Below are positions 18,348 through 31,600 of a stretch of 34,138 nucleotides of DNA, piece after piece. The first letter of the stretch is position 1. Each line of letters opens with the position of its first letter. This stretch comes from Elusimicrobiota bacterium (lineage in GTDB: Bacteria; Elusimicrobiota; Elusimicrobia; UBA1565; JACRDR01). The notes beneath the pieces are model-generated. The model was not told the DNA's origin. It saw only the letters and a program-made list of their open reading frames with translations, and ran no database searches. Where the stretch lies: NCBI GenBank assembly GCA_016207565.1, contig JACQPK010000193.1, positions 1-34,138 of the forward strand. The letters are read 5' to 3'. The position numbers were made by a program, and so were the translations under genes.

Positions 18348-18869
18348 ATGTCGAGAAGGTGCGCCGAGTTGGGCCGAGCCCCGAGCCGGGGCCGCCGGGC
18401 GTGGGCCGTGGCCGTATGCGCCGCAGGGTTCCTTGCCGCGGCCGCCTCGGCGGAGCCCCTCCCGGTCGGCCTCGAGGCGCACGGCGTGGATGTGCGGGCG
18501 ACGCTCCGCAGCGACCTCGACGTGCGCGACGCCCTCAACCGCCCCGTCTCGCGGGTCCTCGTCGAGCGGCAGCTCGCGGCGGGCGCCGCCGCGGCCGACC
18601 CGAGCCGGGTCGTTTCGGCCTTGCCCTTCGCCCGGGCGCTGTGGGAAGCGATCAACCGGATTCTCTTCGGCGCCGGGCTGCGCGGCGGACGGCCGGCGCC
18701 GGCTCAGGCGGCCGCCCCCGGGTTGCCGTGGAGGTTGCCGCGCCCCGAGCCCGCCGCCCTCGCCGCCGTCGCCGCCGCCTACGCGGCGGTCGTCGTCTCG
18801 CTCTTCCTACGGCCCGCCGCCGTCGCGGCGGCCCCCGCCTTCGCGCGTCCTCACGTCCTCCGCTGCTGA
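18348..18869 (+). CDS. Small exported/membrane protein of unknown function
   Basis: ATG 18348 preceded by ggaaagg; signal-like RRAWAVAVCAAGFLAAAASAEP; C-terminal hydrophobic segment AALAAVAAAYAAVVVSLFL. Confidence 0.65.
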   Translation: MSRRCAELGRAPSRGRRAWAVAVCAAGFLAAAASAEPLPVGLEAHGVDVRATLRSDLDVRDALNRPVSRVLVERQLAAGAAAADPSRVVSALPFARALWEAINRILFGAGLRGGRPAPAQAAAPGLPWRLPRPEPAALAAVAAAYAAVVVSLFLRPAAVAAAPAFARPHVLRC

Positions 18870-18969
18870 GCCTGCCTGGGGAGGCGCTCCCCGACACAAA
18901 CTCGTAACCACCCGTCGTGTCCGGACCGTTATCCTTGCCGTGCTCCGCCCAAGAAGCGGGAAAAAAAGA

Positions 18970-19677
18970 GTGCTCGAAAGCCGAAAATCGACGACGCCGG
19001 CCGCCCCTCACGCGCGCGCGCGATACTATATCGCCGCGCTAGCGGCGTCCCTCGGCTTGGCGCTCGTCTCCCCCGCCCGGGCCCAGGCCCCGGCCGAACC
19101 GAAGAAAGACGCGCCGAAGGCGCTCAAGGACGTCCGCGGCGATCTCAAGGCGCGCAAGGCCTCCGACCGGCGGCGGGCGGCCGAGGCGGTTCGCCGGAGG
19201 GAGGCCATCGCGCCCGCCGCCGAGCTGCGGGCCGCCATCCGGGCCGAGACGAACCCCCACGCGAAGGTCTCCCTCCTGCAGGCGCTCCGGGCGCAGGAGG
19301 GCACCGCCGCCGCCGCCCCCGACCTGGTGGCGGGCCTGAAGGACCGCGTGCCCCTCGTGCGAGTCGTGGCTGCCCAGAACCTGGCCCAGTCGGGCTCCCC
19401 GGCCGCGACCGCGGCGCTGATCGGGGCCCTCGCCAAGGACGAGGATCCGGATGTCCGCAAGGCGTGCGCGGTCAGCCTGGGCCTGCACCGGAGCACCCAG
19501 GCGGTCGCGGCCCTGGCGGCCGCCGCGCAGGACCCGGACCCCTCGATCCGCTGGCACGCCGGCCTGGGCCTGTCCCGGCAGCCGGCCGGTCCCGAGGTGA
19601 CCGCCGCCCTGGACCGGCTCGGGAAGGACCCCGATCCCCGGGTCCGTGAGCGCGTGGCGGCCTGGAGGAAGCGGTGA
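18970..19677 (+). CDS. Exported HEAT-repeat protein
   Basis: GTG 18970 in frame with ORF 18328-19677; signal-like YYIAALAASLGLALVSPARAQA; HEAT-like repeats VAGLKDRVPLVRVVAAQNLAQSGSPAATAALIGALAKDEDPDVRKACAVSLG. Confidence 0.75.
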   Translation: MLESRKSTTPAAPHARARYYIAALAASLGLALVSPARAQAPAEPKKDAPKALKDVRGDLKARKASDRRRAAEAVRRREAIAPAAELRAAIRAETNPHAKVSLLQALRAQEGTAAAAPDLVAGLKDRVPLVRVVAAQNLAQSGSPAATAALIGALAKDEDPDVRKACAVSLGLHRSTQAVAALAAAAQDPDPSIRWHAGLGLSRQPAGPEVTAALDRLGKDPDPRVRERVAAWRKR

Positions 19678-22600
19678 GCCTCCGGTCCCGCTCGTGGAAG
19701 GGGCTTCCCGTACTCGCGGGCCTGCTCCTCTGCGCGGCCTTCCTGCGGTTGGCGCGCTCCTGGGCCGCCACCGAGGCGATGGTGGTCTACCAGGAGGGCC
19801 TGTCCGCCTTGGCGACCCGCGACCTGGACACGACCAACGACGTCTGGGGCACGGTCACCCAGGCGGAGGACTTCAACAGCATGCCGGTCTGGGTGCGCAT
19901 CGCGGCCGCCCCCGTCGGTTCGGCGCGCCCGAACGAGAAGGTCATGGTCATCTTGGACAGCAACTCGGTGCTCAAGGCCATGGTGTTCGACGGCTCGACC
20001 TGGGGGCCGCCGCAGATCCTGTCGACCGCGCTGACCATCACGCGCACGCACATGCGGCCGTACGACGTGAGCTACACGGGGGACTACGCCCTGGTGGTCT
20101 ACGCCAACGGCGCCAACACGGGCTCCGGCTCGATGGCCTACCAGACCTGGGACGGCACGTCGTGGAGCGGAGAGTCGACGTCTACGAACGCGCCGGGGAC
20201 CGTCTGCGCCGCGCGCTGGGTCAAGCTGGCCCGCCATCCCACGACCTGGGAAAACGCGCTGATGGTCATCGACATCTGCAACCCGGCCTGGGTCTTCTTC
20301 GGCCGTCAGACCCAGCAGGTGCCGCCGATCTTCGCGTTCAACCTCCCCACCGGGCAGGAGGTGACGGACGCCAACTACGAGGGCGCCGACGTGGCCTACG
20401 AGATGCTCTCCGGCGAGATCCTCGGCGTGTGGGACCGGCCGTCCGCCAGCGAGAACGACAACGAGCTCGAGTACGCCCATTACAACGGCACGTGGAGCCA
20501 GGGCGAGTTCTCCAACGTCACGGCCGCCAACGGCGACACCGCCCGAAGGGTCAAGCTCGCCTCCAGGCCCGGCTCCGACACGATCGTAGTCGCGACCTAC
20601 GACAACCAGAACGATCTCGGCACGATCCAGTGGAACGGAACGGGCGAGACGACGTTCACCACCGTCCGCGTGGAGACCGCGCTCCGCAACACCGGGATCT
20701 ACAACTTCGACATGGCATGGGAGGAGAGCGGGGGCCAGCTCGTCCTCGCGTACACGGACAGCAACAACTACCTCCGCTACCGGACCTGGGGGGGCTCCGG
20801 CGACTGGGGCGCCGAGAGCGGCAACCTCGCGACGCTGGCGACGAACGCGCCGATTCGCTCGGTCGTCGTCTTTCCGGACCGGGGCTCCGACTACGTCAGC
20901 ATCTTCGGCGTGACCGACGAGCTGCCGACGCTCCCGGGAGGCGCCGTCTACGGCGTCCACTGGGACGGCAACGGGATCTCGAACGGCGCCTCGGGCTCGG
21001 ACGCCCCGCAGCTGGTCACGAACTACCTGTCCGACTGGACCCACGTGCCTTTGGCCGGCGCGGCGGGAACTCTCGTCTATTCGGACGCCGGCCGCCGAAT
21101 GACGACCCGGATCAACAACGAGTCCGACGGCAGCTGGCAGGGAGAGGGCGTGACCCAGCTCCTGGGAGGCGTCCGCTCCTCGGTCCTCAGGTCCGGCACC
21201 ACGCGCGAGGAGAAGGTGCTGGCGACGCTCGACGTGGAGGGCCGTTTGAAGGTGCAGGTATGGACCGAGGCGGGCGGCTGGTCGGCGCCCTTGGAGCTCG
21301 CCAACGGGCTGGCGGGAGTCGCGGCGTACCGGCCCTTCGACGTCGCCTATGAAAGGAAGAGCGGCCGGGCGGTCATCTTCTACGCGAACTCCAACATCCC
21401 GCGCTACAACATCTGGGACGGCACGACCTGGCTGTTCGGTGGGACCGGCGCGGCGATGCCCACCGGCGCGCCCGCCCAGTCCGGAACGCCCTGGTGGATT
21501 CGGGCCGAGGCGAATCCGGATCCGAACTCCGACGAGATCGTGGTCGCGACGCTCGACAACGCCGCGACGCCGGACCTGCGGGCCTACGTCTGGGACGGTT
21601 CCTCCTTCATCAGCGAGCTCCTCCTCGAGGACACGGCCGAGGCGACCGCGGCCAACAACCCGATCACCCAGGTCTTCGACCTCGCGTGGGAGAGCCAGTC
21701 GGGCCGCTGCATGGTGATCTGGGGGGACAACAACAGCACCACCTACCCGAATACCGGCGAGAAGATGCTCCGCTACCGCATCTGGGACACGGGTCCGAAC
21801 ACCTGGGGCTCCGAGACCAACACGCCGGACCAGGATTCGGACACGCCGGACATCCGTTGGGTCCGTGCCGTGGGCGACCCGAGGTCCAACCGCATCATCA
21901 TGGCCTCCTCCTTCTGGCGGTCCGGCCCGAACACGAGCCTCACGCTCAACAGCTGGAACGGCTCCGCGTGGGCGACCGCGACCCCGGGCTTCTACCAGGA
22001 GGTCGTCCTCAACAACCTCGAGCCGAACTTCACCCCCTCGACGTGGGAGCGCCGTCCCTTCGACCTGGGCTTCGAGGCCTCCGGCGAGCAGGGCCTGGCC
22101 GTCTGGTCCGCCGCCAACAACGACGCGCTCCAGTATCGGAAATTCGCCTCGGCGAGCGGCTCGTGGGACGCCACGACGGCGACGGGTCCGAACCTCATCT
22201 CCGACCCGCAGGTGATCCGCATCAACGCCGACACGATCACCGACGAGATGTACGTCCTGGCTTCCAACGCTCAGGGCATGATGTACTCGACTCGCTGGAC
22301 CGGCGCGGCCTTCGACGGGCCGAGCACGACGCTCCTGGGCGCCGTGCCGTTGAACGAGCAGTATCCCCGCGACGGAGGCCCGTCGAGCGGCTTCGTGCGC
22401 TACGAGCAGTTCGACGCCTCGTACCACCGGGACATCCTCAAGCCGGTCACGACGATCACGGCGCCCACGAACAACTCGCACTACAACAGCCTTTCGACGT
22501 TGAGCGGAAGCTCCAACGATCCCACGCCGAACGCCTCGGGCCTCAACCTGGTGGAGCTCAAGCTCGTCCGCCAGTCCGACGGCAAGTGCTGGACCGGGAC

Positions 22601-25600
22601 CGAAGCGGCCGACGACTCCGACTATGTCGCCTGCGGCGCCGGCGGCGTCTGGTTCAACGCCGCGGGCTTCACGCCCTGGACGAAGTCCATCACGACCCAG
22701 TCGAACGTCTTCGCGGACGGCCAGACCTACGTCCTCACCTCTCGCGGCACCGACAAGACGGGGAACGTCGAGTCGGCGACGCCGTCGGTGACGTTCGTCT
22801 ACGACCAGACCCTGCCGACGGGCGAGATCGTCGCGCCGAAGACGATCGCCGGCCTCGACGGCTACTACTCGGAGGCGGGCATCGCGACCGTCTCGGGAAC
22901 GGCCAACGACCTTAACCCCGGCGACGTGAACATCATCCGGCTCAAGCTCGAGCGGGTCGGCGACGGCCAGTACTACGACGGCACCAACTGGAACACCTAC
23001 GCACCGGGCTCCGAGCCGCTGCTCACGCCCAGCCCGAGCAACGGCACGGGCCTGGTCAACTGGTCGCTGAACATCGAGGCGCTCAACGGCAGCGACTCCG
23101 TCTACGACGACCAGGAGACCTACCGGCTGTACCTCCGCGTGACGGACAAGGCGGGCAACGATCGCGCGACCGAGGACGTGGTCACCTTCGCCATCGACGA
23201 GACCGCGCCCACGATCACCTTCGAGGTGCCCAAGCCCCTCACCCCGGGCCCGCTGGTCGGCCCGTCCGAGGAGCCGGTCTATCGGCCCTTCGGCTTCACC
23301 GCTCCGCCGCCTCCGATCGACGCCTACGACGGCGCGGCGGCCGACAACTTCGTGGTGGCCCAGATCGACGTCTCGATCCGTAACGAGATCAGCCTGAACT
23401 GCTGGTCGCACACCAACCAGGCGTTCAACGCCGCCTGCCCGCCGGACCCGGCCGGCTGGTTCAACGCCAACGGCACCACCGACTGGACCTACACCTGGCC
23501 GCCCGCCACCACCAACCTCGACGACTCGCGGCTCCGGCTCACGGTCCACGCCCGGGACGCGGTCGACTACGAGGCGAGCGAGACGTCCGTGATGTACTTC
23601 CGCGTGGACAAGACGACGCCGACCATCGCGATGATCAATCCCCTCGATACCGCCTGGAAATCCACGCTGACGTCGATCCGGGGCACGGCGGAGGACAACG
23701 CGCGCGGCTACCTCGAGGGCGTGCGCGTCCGGATCAAGCGCCTCTACGACAACGCCTACTGGAACGCCGGAAGCTGGGACACGACCCCGCCGGACGTGAA
23801 CTCGGCCAACTTCGTGCAGGCGATCGACGACCGCGACGGCGACACGTTCCTTCATACGCCGGACGTGACGTTCCGGCAGACTTGGACCAGCCCGTTCACC
23901 GATACGGACTGGTACAAGAAGCCCGGGGGGGGCTTCTACACCGCCGCGGACTTGAGCGGCACGCAGTTCAAGCTCTATATCACCGCCCTCGACCGCGCGC
24001 GAAACCGGACGGGGGCGCTCCAGCCCCACGAGCAGAAGTTCGAGGCGGACCCCGCGTTCCCGGCGAATCTCGGCGGGGGGTACGTGACGTTCAACTGGGA
24101 CGCGATCGCGCCGGACACGACCCTCACGTCGCCCGTCGGCGCTACCCTCGGCCCGGGGACTCCGTCGTTTTCCGGCGCCGCCACGGACGCCCACGCGGAC
24201 ATCGACGAGGTCCAGTACCGGCTGAGGCGGACGGACGTGGGTCCGAACCAGTACTGGACGGGCGCGCAGCAGTACCCCGACGGCCCCGACAACACCTGGG
24301 TGACGGTCGAGACCTGGGTGACGGCCAACTACACGGGGCCGGGCTGGAACGCGACCGATGAGCCGAACTACACGGCGACGGACTCCGGCAGGACCTACGA
24401 GCTCACGGTGCGCGCCTGCGACCGGGCGGGGGACGTCGCCCGCCCTTGCGGCGATCCGCTCAAAGAGGCGAACGTCACCACCTCGTTCACCGGGGCGAAC
24501 CAAAAGACGTTCACGATCGACAGCACGCCGCCGACGCTGGGCATCGACGACCCCGCGGTCGACGGCGAGTCGCGGAACCTCGCCAACGACGGCATCGGCC
24601 CGGCCCTCGACCCGAGCGGGAGCGCGGGCGACGCGAGCGGCATCGCCACGACGGAGGTCCAGATCTCCAAGGGTTGTCCCGGCAGCTGCCAGTATTGGAA
24701 TGAGACGACCCCGGGCTGGCAGGCGGGGGTGTTCTGGAACACGACCGACCTGGGGGGCGCCTCGTGGAGGTTCGACTTCGACCATATCACGCTCACGGAC
24801 GGACTCACCTACACCGTGACGCCGCGGGCCACCGACACCATCGGCAACCAGGGCGTCGGGGCCTTCAAGCGTTTCGTCTGGGATGTCTCGCCGCCCACCG
24901 CCAATGTGCTCTTCCCGTCGAGCGGCGCCGCCGTCTCTCCGAACGCGGTCGTGGGCGCCTGGGATAAGTCCGTGTCGGGCGACGCGGCCGACCCGGCGCC
25001 CGGCCAGCCCAACCAGGCCGAGATCTATATCCAGGACCGGACCACCGGCTGGTACTGGGACCCGGTCGACGCCCAGTTCGAATCCTCGCCCTTGGCGCCG
25101 TTGTGGTTCGCGATCGCGGACAGCCCGGCCGACCTGGCCTGGAGCGCCACCTTCAACGCCGTGACCTGGCAGACCGGGGTGTGGTATCACGTCTCGGCGC
25201 GCATCCGCGACCTCGCCGACAACGAGACCGGCCAAAGCTCTCCGGGGAACCCGGGCGACGGCACGGTCCCGCTTCCGATCTTCTACGACACCGAGAAGCC
25301 CGTCTCGCGCGTCTCGAGCATCGCCGACGGGACGTATGTCAACTCCCTGACGAACGTATCGGGCACGGCCTCCGACTTCGGCACCGGACCCCGCCGCGGA
25401 CAGGTCAGCAAGGTCTTCCTCCACGTCTACAACGTCAGCCAGGGCCAGACCTACGACTGGCTCGTGCCCGAGTGGGACACGGGCGACCTCGATCTCGCCG
25501 CCGCCAATCCCGAGACCGTCACGAACCACTGGAAGGAGGTTTCCTTCGTCGGCCAATCGAGCGGCACCTGGAGCCAGTCCCTGACGTTTTTGCCCAGCGG

Positions 25601-28600
25601 CTTCACCTACCGGATCACCGTCCGGGCCAAGGACTGGTCGGGGCAGATCGAGAGCGCGCCCGTCTCGGTTTCGTTCACCTACGACGCGCCGGCGGGCAGC
25701 GACTTCACGAACGAGATGCCGCGCGTGACCATTACGGCTCCGGCCAACAACCTCCATACCTACTCGATCCTGACCCAGCTTACCGGCACCGCCTACGACG
25801 ACGTGAAGGTGCAGAGCGTGAGCGTGATGTGGCGGCGGTTCAACGCCAACGGCACGACGGACTACTGGAACGGCGCCGCGTTCACGGGTACCGAGTCGTG
25901 GGTGGCCGGCCCCCTCGTCGTCCCGCCCGGCGACTCGACCTCCGAGGCCTTCACGTTCAACTTCCCGGGGGCCGACATCTTCTGGCTCGCCGACACCGCC
26001 CACGACGTTCGGGGCCGGGCCCAGGACGCCGCGGGGAACCTGACTCAGTTCGCGTTCTCGACGAGCACGTTCGTCTACGACGTCTCCCGTCCGACCGCGA
26101 CGATCGGCTTCCCGCTGCCGGGCGGCTTCGTGGCCGAGACGGCGCTCTCCTCCGGGTCCGCGGTCGACACCGGCGCGGGCAAGATCGGGCAGGTCCAGGT
26201 CCGGATCCAGCGCAATACCGACAACCGCTGCTTGGACATGGGCGTGCCGCCGAACGGCGACTGGGTGCTCTGCGCCTGGCCGACCTACGATTTCGAGAAG
26301 TGGAACGACGCGACGCTCTCGGGAAACAATCCTTATACGTGGACCTTCTCAAGCGCGGCATGGAACTCGGACGGCCTCGGCGGGCAGTTCACGCTGAACG
26401 CGCGGGCGTGGGACCTGGTTCCCCGTTTGGGCGTGACGTACTCCACGGTGACGTTCAACGCGGACTTCCAAAAGCCGAACTCGAAAGTCACGTTGCCGGA
26501 GCATTCCGCGAGCTACTCGAGCCTCCCGGAGGTCCGGGGCACCGCGCAGGACGCGGGGCCGGCCGGAATCCGGCGCGTGTGGGTGTCCTTCCGCCGGAAC
26601 TCCGACAACAAGTGGTTCAATCAGTCGAACAAGACCTTCGATCAGGACTCGGGCACCTCCCGGCCTCCGGGCGACTCCGGCAGCGGGTCCGTCGGAGGCA
26701 ACTACTGGGTCTCCGTCGACACCGACAACGCCAACCCCGTGAACTGGCTGGCGACCGGGTCTTCGACGCCGACGTGGCAAGACGGCGTGAGCTATACGGT
26801 CTTGAGCGCGGCCGAGGACCGGGGCGGCAACGTGGAGGACCGCCCGACGACGCCCGCGGCCAACAGCAACCGGGTGACGTTCAGCTTCGTGCAGCCCGGT
26901 CCCGAGTCCGGCGTCACGAAGCCGGTCGCCGGGGGGCCGCTCTTCAAGACGGGCGTCGTCTTGCAGGGAACCGCCAACGACCAGACCACGCTCGTGGAGG
27001 TGCAGATCAAGGACGTGACGGACAGCCAGTGCTGGTGCGACCTGCCGGAGGTCTGCGCGGGCGGGGCCGGCTGGAAGGATGAGCCCTGCTCCTTCTGGGT
27101 CAACGTGGTCGGCTACGTCGCCCAGTCGCCGACGTGGAATTTCACGATGCCCGCCGATCCGTCGAGCCAGCTTCACCAGTACTCGATCCAGTCGCGCTCC
27201 CGGCGAACGATCCCGGCGGCAACCGAGAGCCCGAAGCCGGCGAGGACGTTCTACCTCGACGACGTCGCTCCGGTGAGCAACCTGACTCTGCCCGATACCG
27301 GCTTCAAGAACCGGCTGCCGCTCCTCGCCGGCAACGTGACCGACGACTCGACCGACCCCGCCCCGGTCGGGCTGGCGAACAAGACCGTGTACTTCCGCAT
27401 GCAGCACGAGAACGGGAACTTCTGGGATCCCGTCGGCGAGAGCTTCGTGGCCGCCGGGGGGATCGACTGCCTGACCCCGGGGACGACGAACGGGACCTGC
27501 CTGGTCGCGACGCCCACGGGCGCCAGCAGCTACGAATACACGCACGCGCGGTTCACCGACGGAACGGCGTTCACCAACGACAAGCAGTATACGGCCAGCC
27601 TGATCGCAAGGGACTACGCGAGCAACAGCCCCGGAGCCGTGAGCCGGAGCTTCCGCTGGGACCTGGACCCGCCGGTGGCGGCAAGCACGCAGCCGGCGAC
27701 GGCGCCGACGATCAACAGCCTCGGGACCCTGGCCGGCACGGCCTCGGAGGACTTTTCGCCCGTGGTGGTGACCAGCGTCTCCATCCGCTCGCTCCTCGAC
27801 GATAAGTGCTTCGACGGCAGCTTCTTCACCCAGACCTGCCCCTTCTGGCTTTCGGCCAGCGGCTCGGGCAACGCCACGGCCGGCTCGGGGGTCTGGAGCC
27901 GCGCGGCCGGCGGCCTGACCACGCTGCTGGGTACCTACAACACGTGGTACACGATCCTCTCCCGGGGCATCGACGAGGCGGGCAACCATCAGACCACGTT
28001 CGCCGACAACGTCTCCTCCCGTACTTTCCTGTTCGACTCCCTGGCCCCCTTCACCCAACTGACGGTGCCGACCGACAAGGATGCCGGCTCGACGAGCGGA
28101 CGCTACAACAGCTCCGAGCTCGGGACGATCGCGAGCCCGCTGGAAGGCACCGCGCAGGACCAGAACGCCCCCTGGGACTCGGGGATCCGGGACGTGCGGT
28201 TCCAGCTCTATTACACCCAGGCGTCGGAGAACTGGTATCTGCGCACGGACTGGACCCCGATCGCGTTCTCGTCGCACGTGCCCCTCGATAACGGGGGCTG
28301 GGTGCAGCGCTCCGTCTACGACTCGGGGACGAAGGTCTGGAAGTTCCTGCCGGTCATCCCGTGGGGCTACCCCGTCGAGCGTGTCTACACGATGAAGTCC
28401 CGGGCCGAGGACGCGAGCTTCACCGGCACGGGAGCGGCGACCGGCAACTTCGGCAACCCCGTGACCGACGGCGTCGACGTCCGCGACTTCATCGTCGATG
28501 ACACGTCGCCCACCGTGACGCTGACCGCCCCGGCGGCGGCGGCGGTTCGCGAGCTCCCGTCGATCACCGGGCAGGTGAACGCCGACATCTCGGGCCTCGA

Positions 28601-31600
28601 CAAGGTCGAGCTGAAGCTGGCGCGCCAGGACGGCAAGGAGTGGGACGGCGACTCCTGGGAGACGGGGCCTTTGGGGTGGCTCACGGCCTCGTGCCCTGGT
28701 TGCACGACCGGGCTCGTCGCGTGGAGCTACAGCAGCGTCTCCGGCGCGTTCCAGGACAACAACCAGTACACGATCTCCCTGCGGGCGAAGGACCTGGTCG
28801 GAAACACCCAGACGAACGCCGACTTCACGTTCAAGTTCGATACCTCGTCTCCGACCTTGACGATCGAGTTCCCGAGCCCGAAGACGCCGGAGCCGTACTA
28901 CTCGAACGACTCCCTGTCCACGCGCAAGAGCACGTTCACGTGGGGCAACATCACCGATCCGGGGGCCAACGCCTCGGGCGTGACCCAGGTCTGGGTCGCG
29001 ATCTCCTCGGGTCTCACGGGCAACGATATCTGGTGGAACCCGGCCTCCTCGGCCTTCGACCTGGGCGACAACACCGCGATCGAGTGGTCGACGCAGGTGT
29101 ACCGCTACGTCGGCGGCACGTGGGAGTACACCCCGGGCTGGACGCTCAAGGACGGCTACCGGTATTCGATCTTCGTGAAGGCGCGCGACCTGGCCGGCAA
29201 CACCACCAACTACGTGCTGACGCCGGGACAGTCGGGCGGGGCCCACACGCAGGTCTTCCATTATGATGTCACCCGCCCGACCGCGACGGCGACGACGCCG
29301 GCGAACGGCTCGGCCTACGCCGCGCTGACGCAGTTCCAAGGCAGCGCGGCCGACACCGGCGCCGGCGCCTCGGACGTGTCGAACGTCTACCTCGCCGTCG
29401 AGCACGCGGACGGGCCGACCGGTCAGATCGGCTTTTGGCACTGGGGTAACTCGGCGTTCACCAACTCGATCGTCGGGCAGCCGAGCCTCGACCCCGACAG
29501 CTTCAGCCCGGCCTGGCAGCAGGTGGCGAGCGGGCCGGGGGCCTGGACCTGGCCGGTGCCGGGGGGGATGTTCTCCAGTTCGAACACCTACCGGGTCATC
29601 GTCGCGGCGAAGGACAGGGCCTCCAACCGGCCCTCGGACGCCCAGGCGGGCGGGGCCGGCTTCGGCAACTACTTCCGCTACGACACCGAGTCGCCTTCCG
29701 CGAAGGTGACCGCGCCGGCGCTGGCGCCCCGCAACCCCTCGACGATCGGCGCGAACATCACGGGCACCGCCTCGGACGCGACGAGCGGCGCCTCGGGCAT
29801 CAAGACGGTGCAGGTGCTGATGAAGCTCAACTCGCCGGGCTTCGAGGCGTACTGGAACGGGTTCACCTCGGGCATCTTCGGCACCGACTGGGATCAATCG
29901 GCGAGCCGGCGCAACAACTGGCGGGACGTGTCGGCGCCGCTGGACAGTTGGACCGAGGCGCTTCCTCCCCTGCCCGCGGGCGGCCAGCACGACTCGCGCT
30001 ACTACACGATCTGGGTCCGCACCACGGACTACGCGAACAACGTGCTCGCGACCCCCTCGGACGTCCAGCTCGACGCCAACCAGAACTCGGACGGCTCCGG
30101 GGCCTGGCGGTTCATCTACGACGCCACGCCCCCGACGTCCGTGTCGACGGGCCCGGCCCGCTACCTGGCCGCCGCGCCTTTTGCCCTGGCGGGCAACTCC
30201 TCCGACGCGTTCCCGGGCCGGCAGCCGTCGGGGGTCAACGAGGTGAAGCTGCGCCTCAAGCGCTCCGACGGGCTCTACTGGAACTTCGACGACGCCTGGG
30301 GCGGAGAGACCTGGGCCGGGGTCTTGAGCGCGGTTGACCCGTGGTCGATGCCGGTGCCCGTCGTCCAGTTCGCCGACGGCTACGAGTACTACGTGAACTC
30401 CTGGGCGAAGGACGCCTCCGCCAACGGCGAGACGGACCTGTCAACCTGGACCTTCACGCTCGACCAGACCCGGCCGGTCTCGCGCGTGGGCGTCCCGGCG
30501 CACAACGGCTTCTTGGGCGCGGTCACGCAGATCACCGGCACCGCCGATGACCGCTACTGCCAGTGGAACGCCCCGTTCACCTGCCCCGGCGCGGGCGGCC
30601 GGAACTTCGAGAGCGGCATCGCTCCCTCGAGCGTGACCGTCGCGCTGATGCGCTACAGCGACGAGAAGTACTGGAACGGCGCGGACTTCGCCTCGAACGT
30701 GCCGGTCTGGTCGACCGCGTCCTTCGTCGGCCAGTCGAGCGGCACCTGGACCTATAACCTCTCGGCCGGCGCGCTGGTCGACGGCTCGAGCTACACCGCC
30801 TCCTCGCGCGTGGTGTGGGACCGCGCGGGCAACGTCGAGACCCTGATCACGACCAACACCTTCACGATGGACAACCAGGCGCCGGTCTCGCTGGCGACGG
30901 CCCCGACCGGCGCCGTCAGCCAGATGAACGCGCTCTTCGGCACCGCGCGCGACCCGCTGATCGGCCAGCTGGACGTGGTCCTGCTCAAAATCCACCATGT
31001 CTCGGGCCCCGGCTCGCGCGCCGTGTGGAACGGGACCGGCTGGACGCCCGGCGACGACGATATCTGGGTCGGCACGGGCACGATCGGGGGCCTCGTCGAG
31101 CAGACGACCTACACGTGGACGTTCAACCAGGCGGTCACGTGGCGCAGCAACGCGAACTACGAGATCAAGACGCGCGCGCGCGACCGCGCCGGCAACCTCT
31201 CGCCGATCCCGCCGGTTCCCGAGCTGACCTTCACCATCTCGGGTCCCCAGTCGGGCATCACCGGACCGGGCGCGGGCGAGCCCCATTTTCAGCCCGCGAA
31301 CCTGGGCGCGATCACGGGCACCGCGGTGAACGCCTCGACCGCCGCCGTACGGATCATCGACGCGGGCCCGGACCGCGTCCTCGACGACGGCAACGACGAC
31401 CTCGTGTGGACCGGCGCGGTCTGGGCGTCGACCAGCCCGTGGCCGGCGATCTGCGCCGCGGACCTCTGCTATATCGGCGCCTCGGGCTACAACGGCGCGC
31501 CGAACCCGAACACCTGGAGCTTCGCGTTCCCGACCGCGAGCTGGACTCCCGGGCGCCGCTACCGCGTGCAGGCGAAGGCGATCAACCCGCCGGACGGCGA

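Noticed and set aside
18328-18969. N-terminal part of the 449-aa ORF 18328-19677
   Set aside because: Overlaps the better-supported 18348-18869 gene and is Arg/Ser/Pro-rich noise; the HEAT protein with signal peptide starts at GTG 18970.
19026-26003. 2325-aa antisense ORF on the - strand
   Set aside because: R/G/V-rich shadow of the giant + strand ORF in GC-rich DNA; no domain or start signals, whereas the + frame has clear repeated domains.
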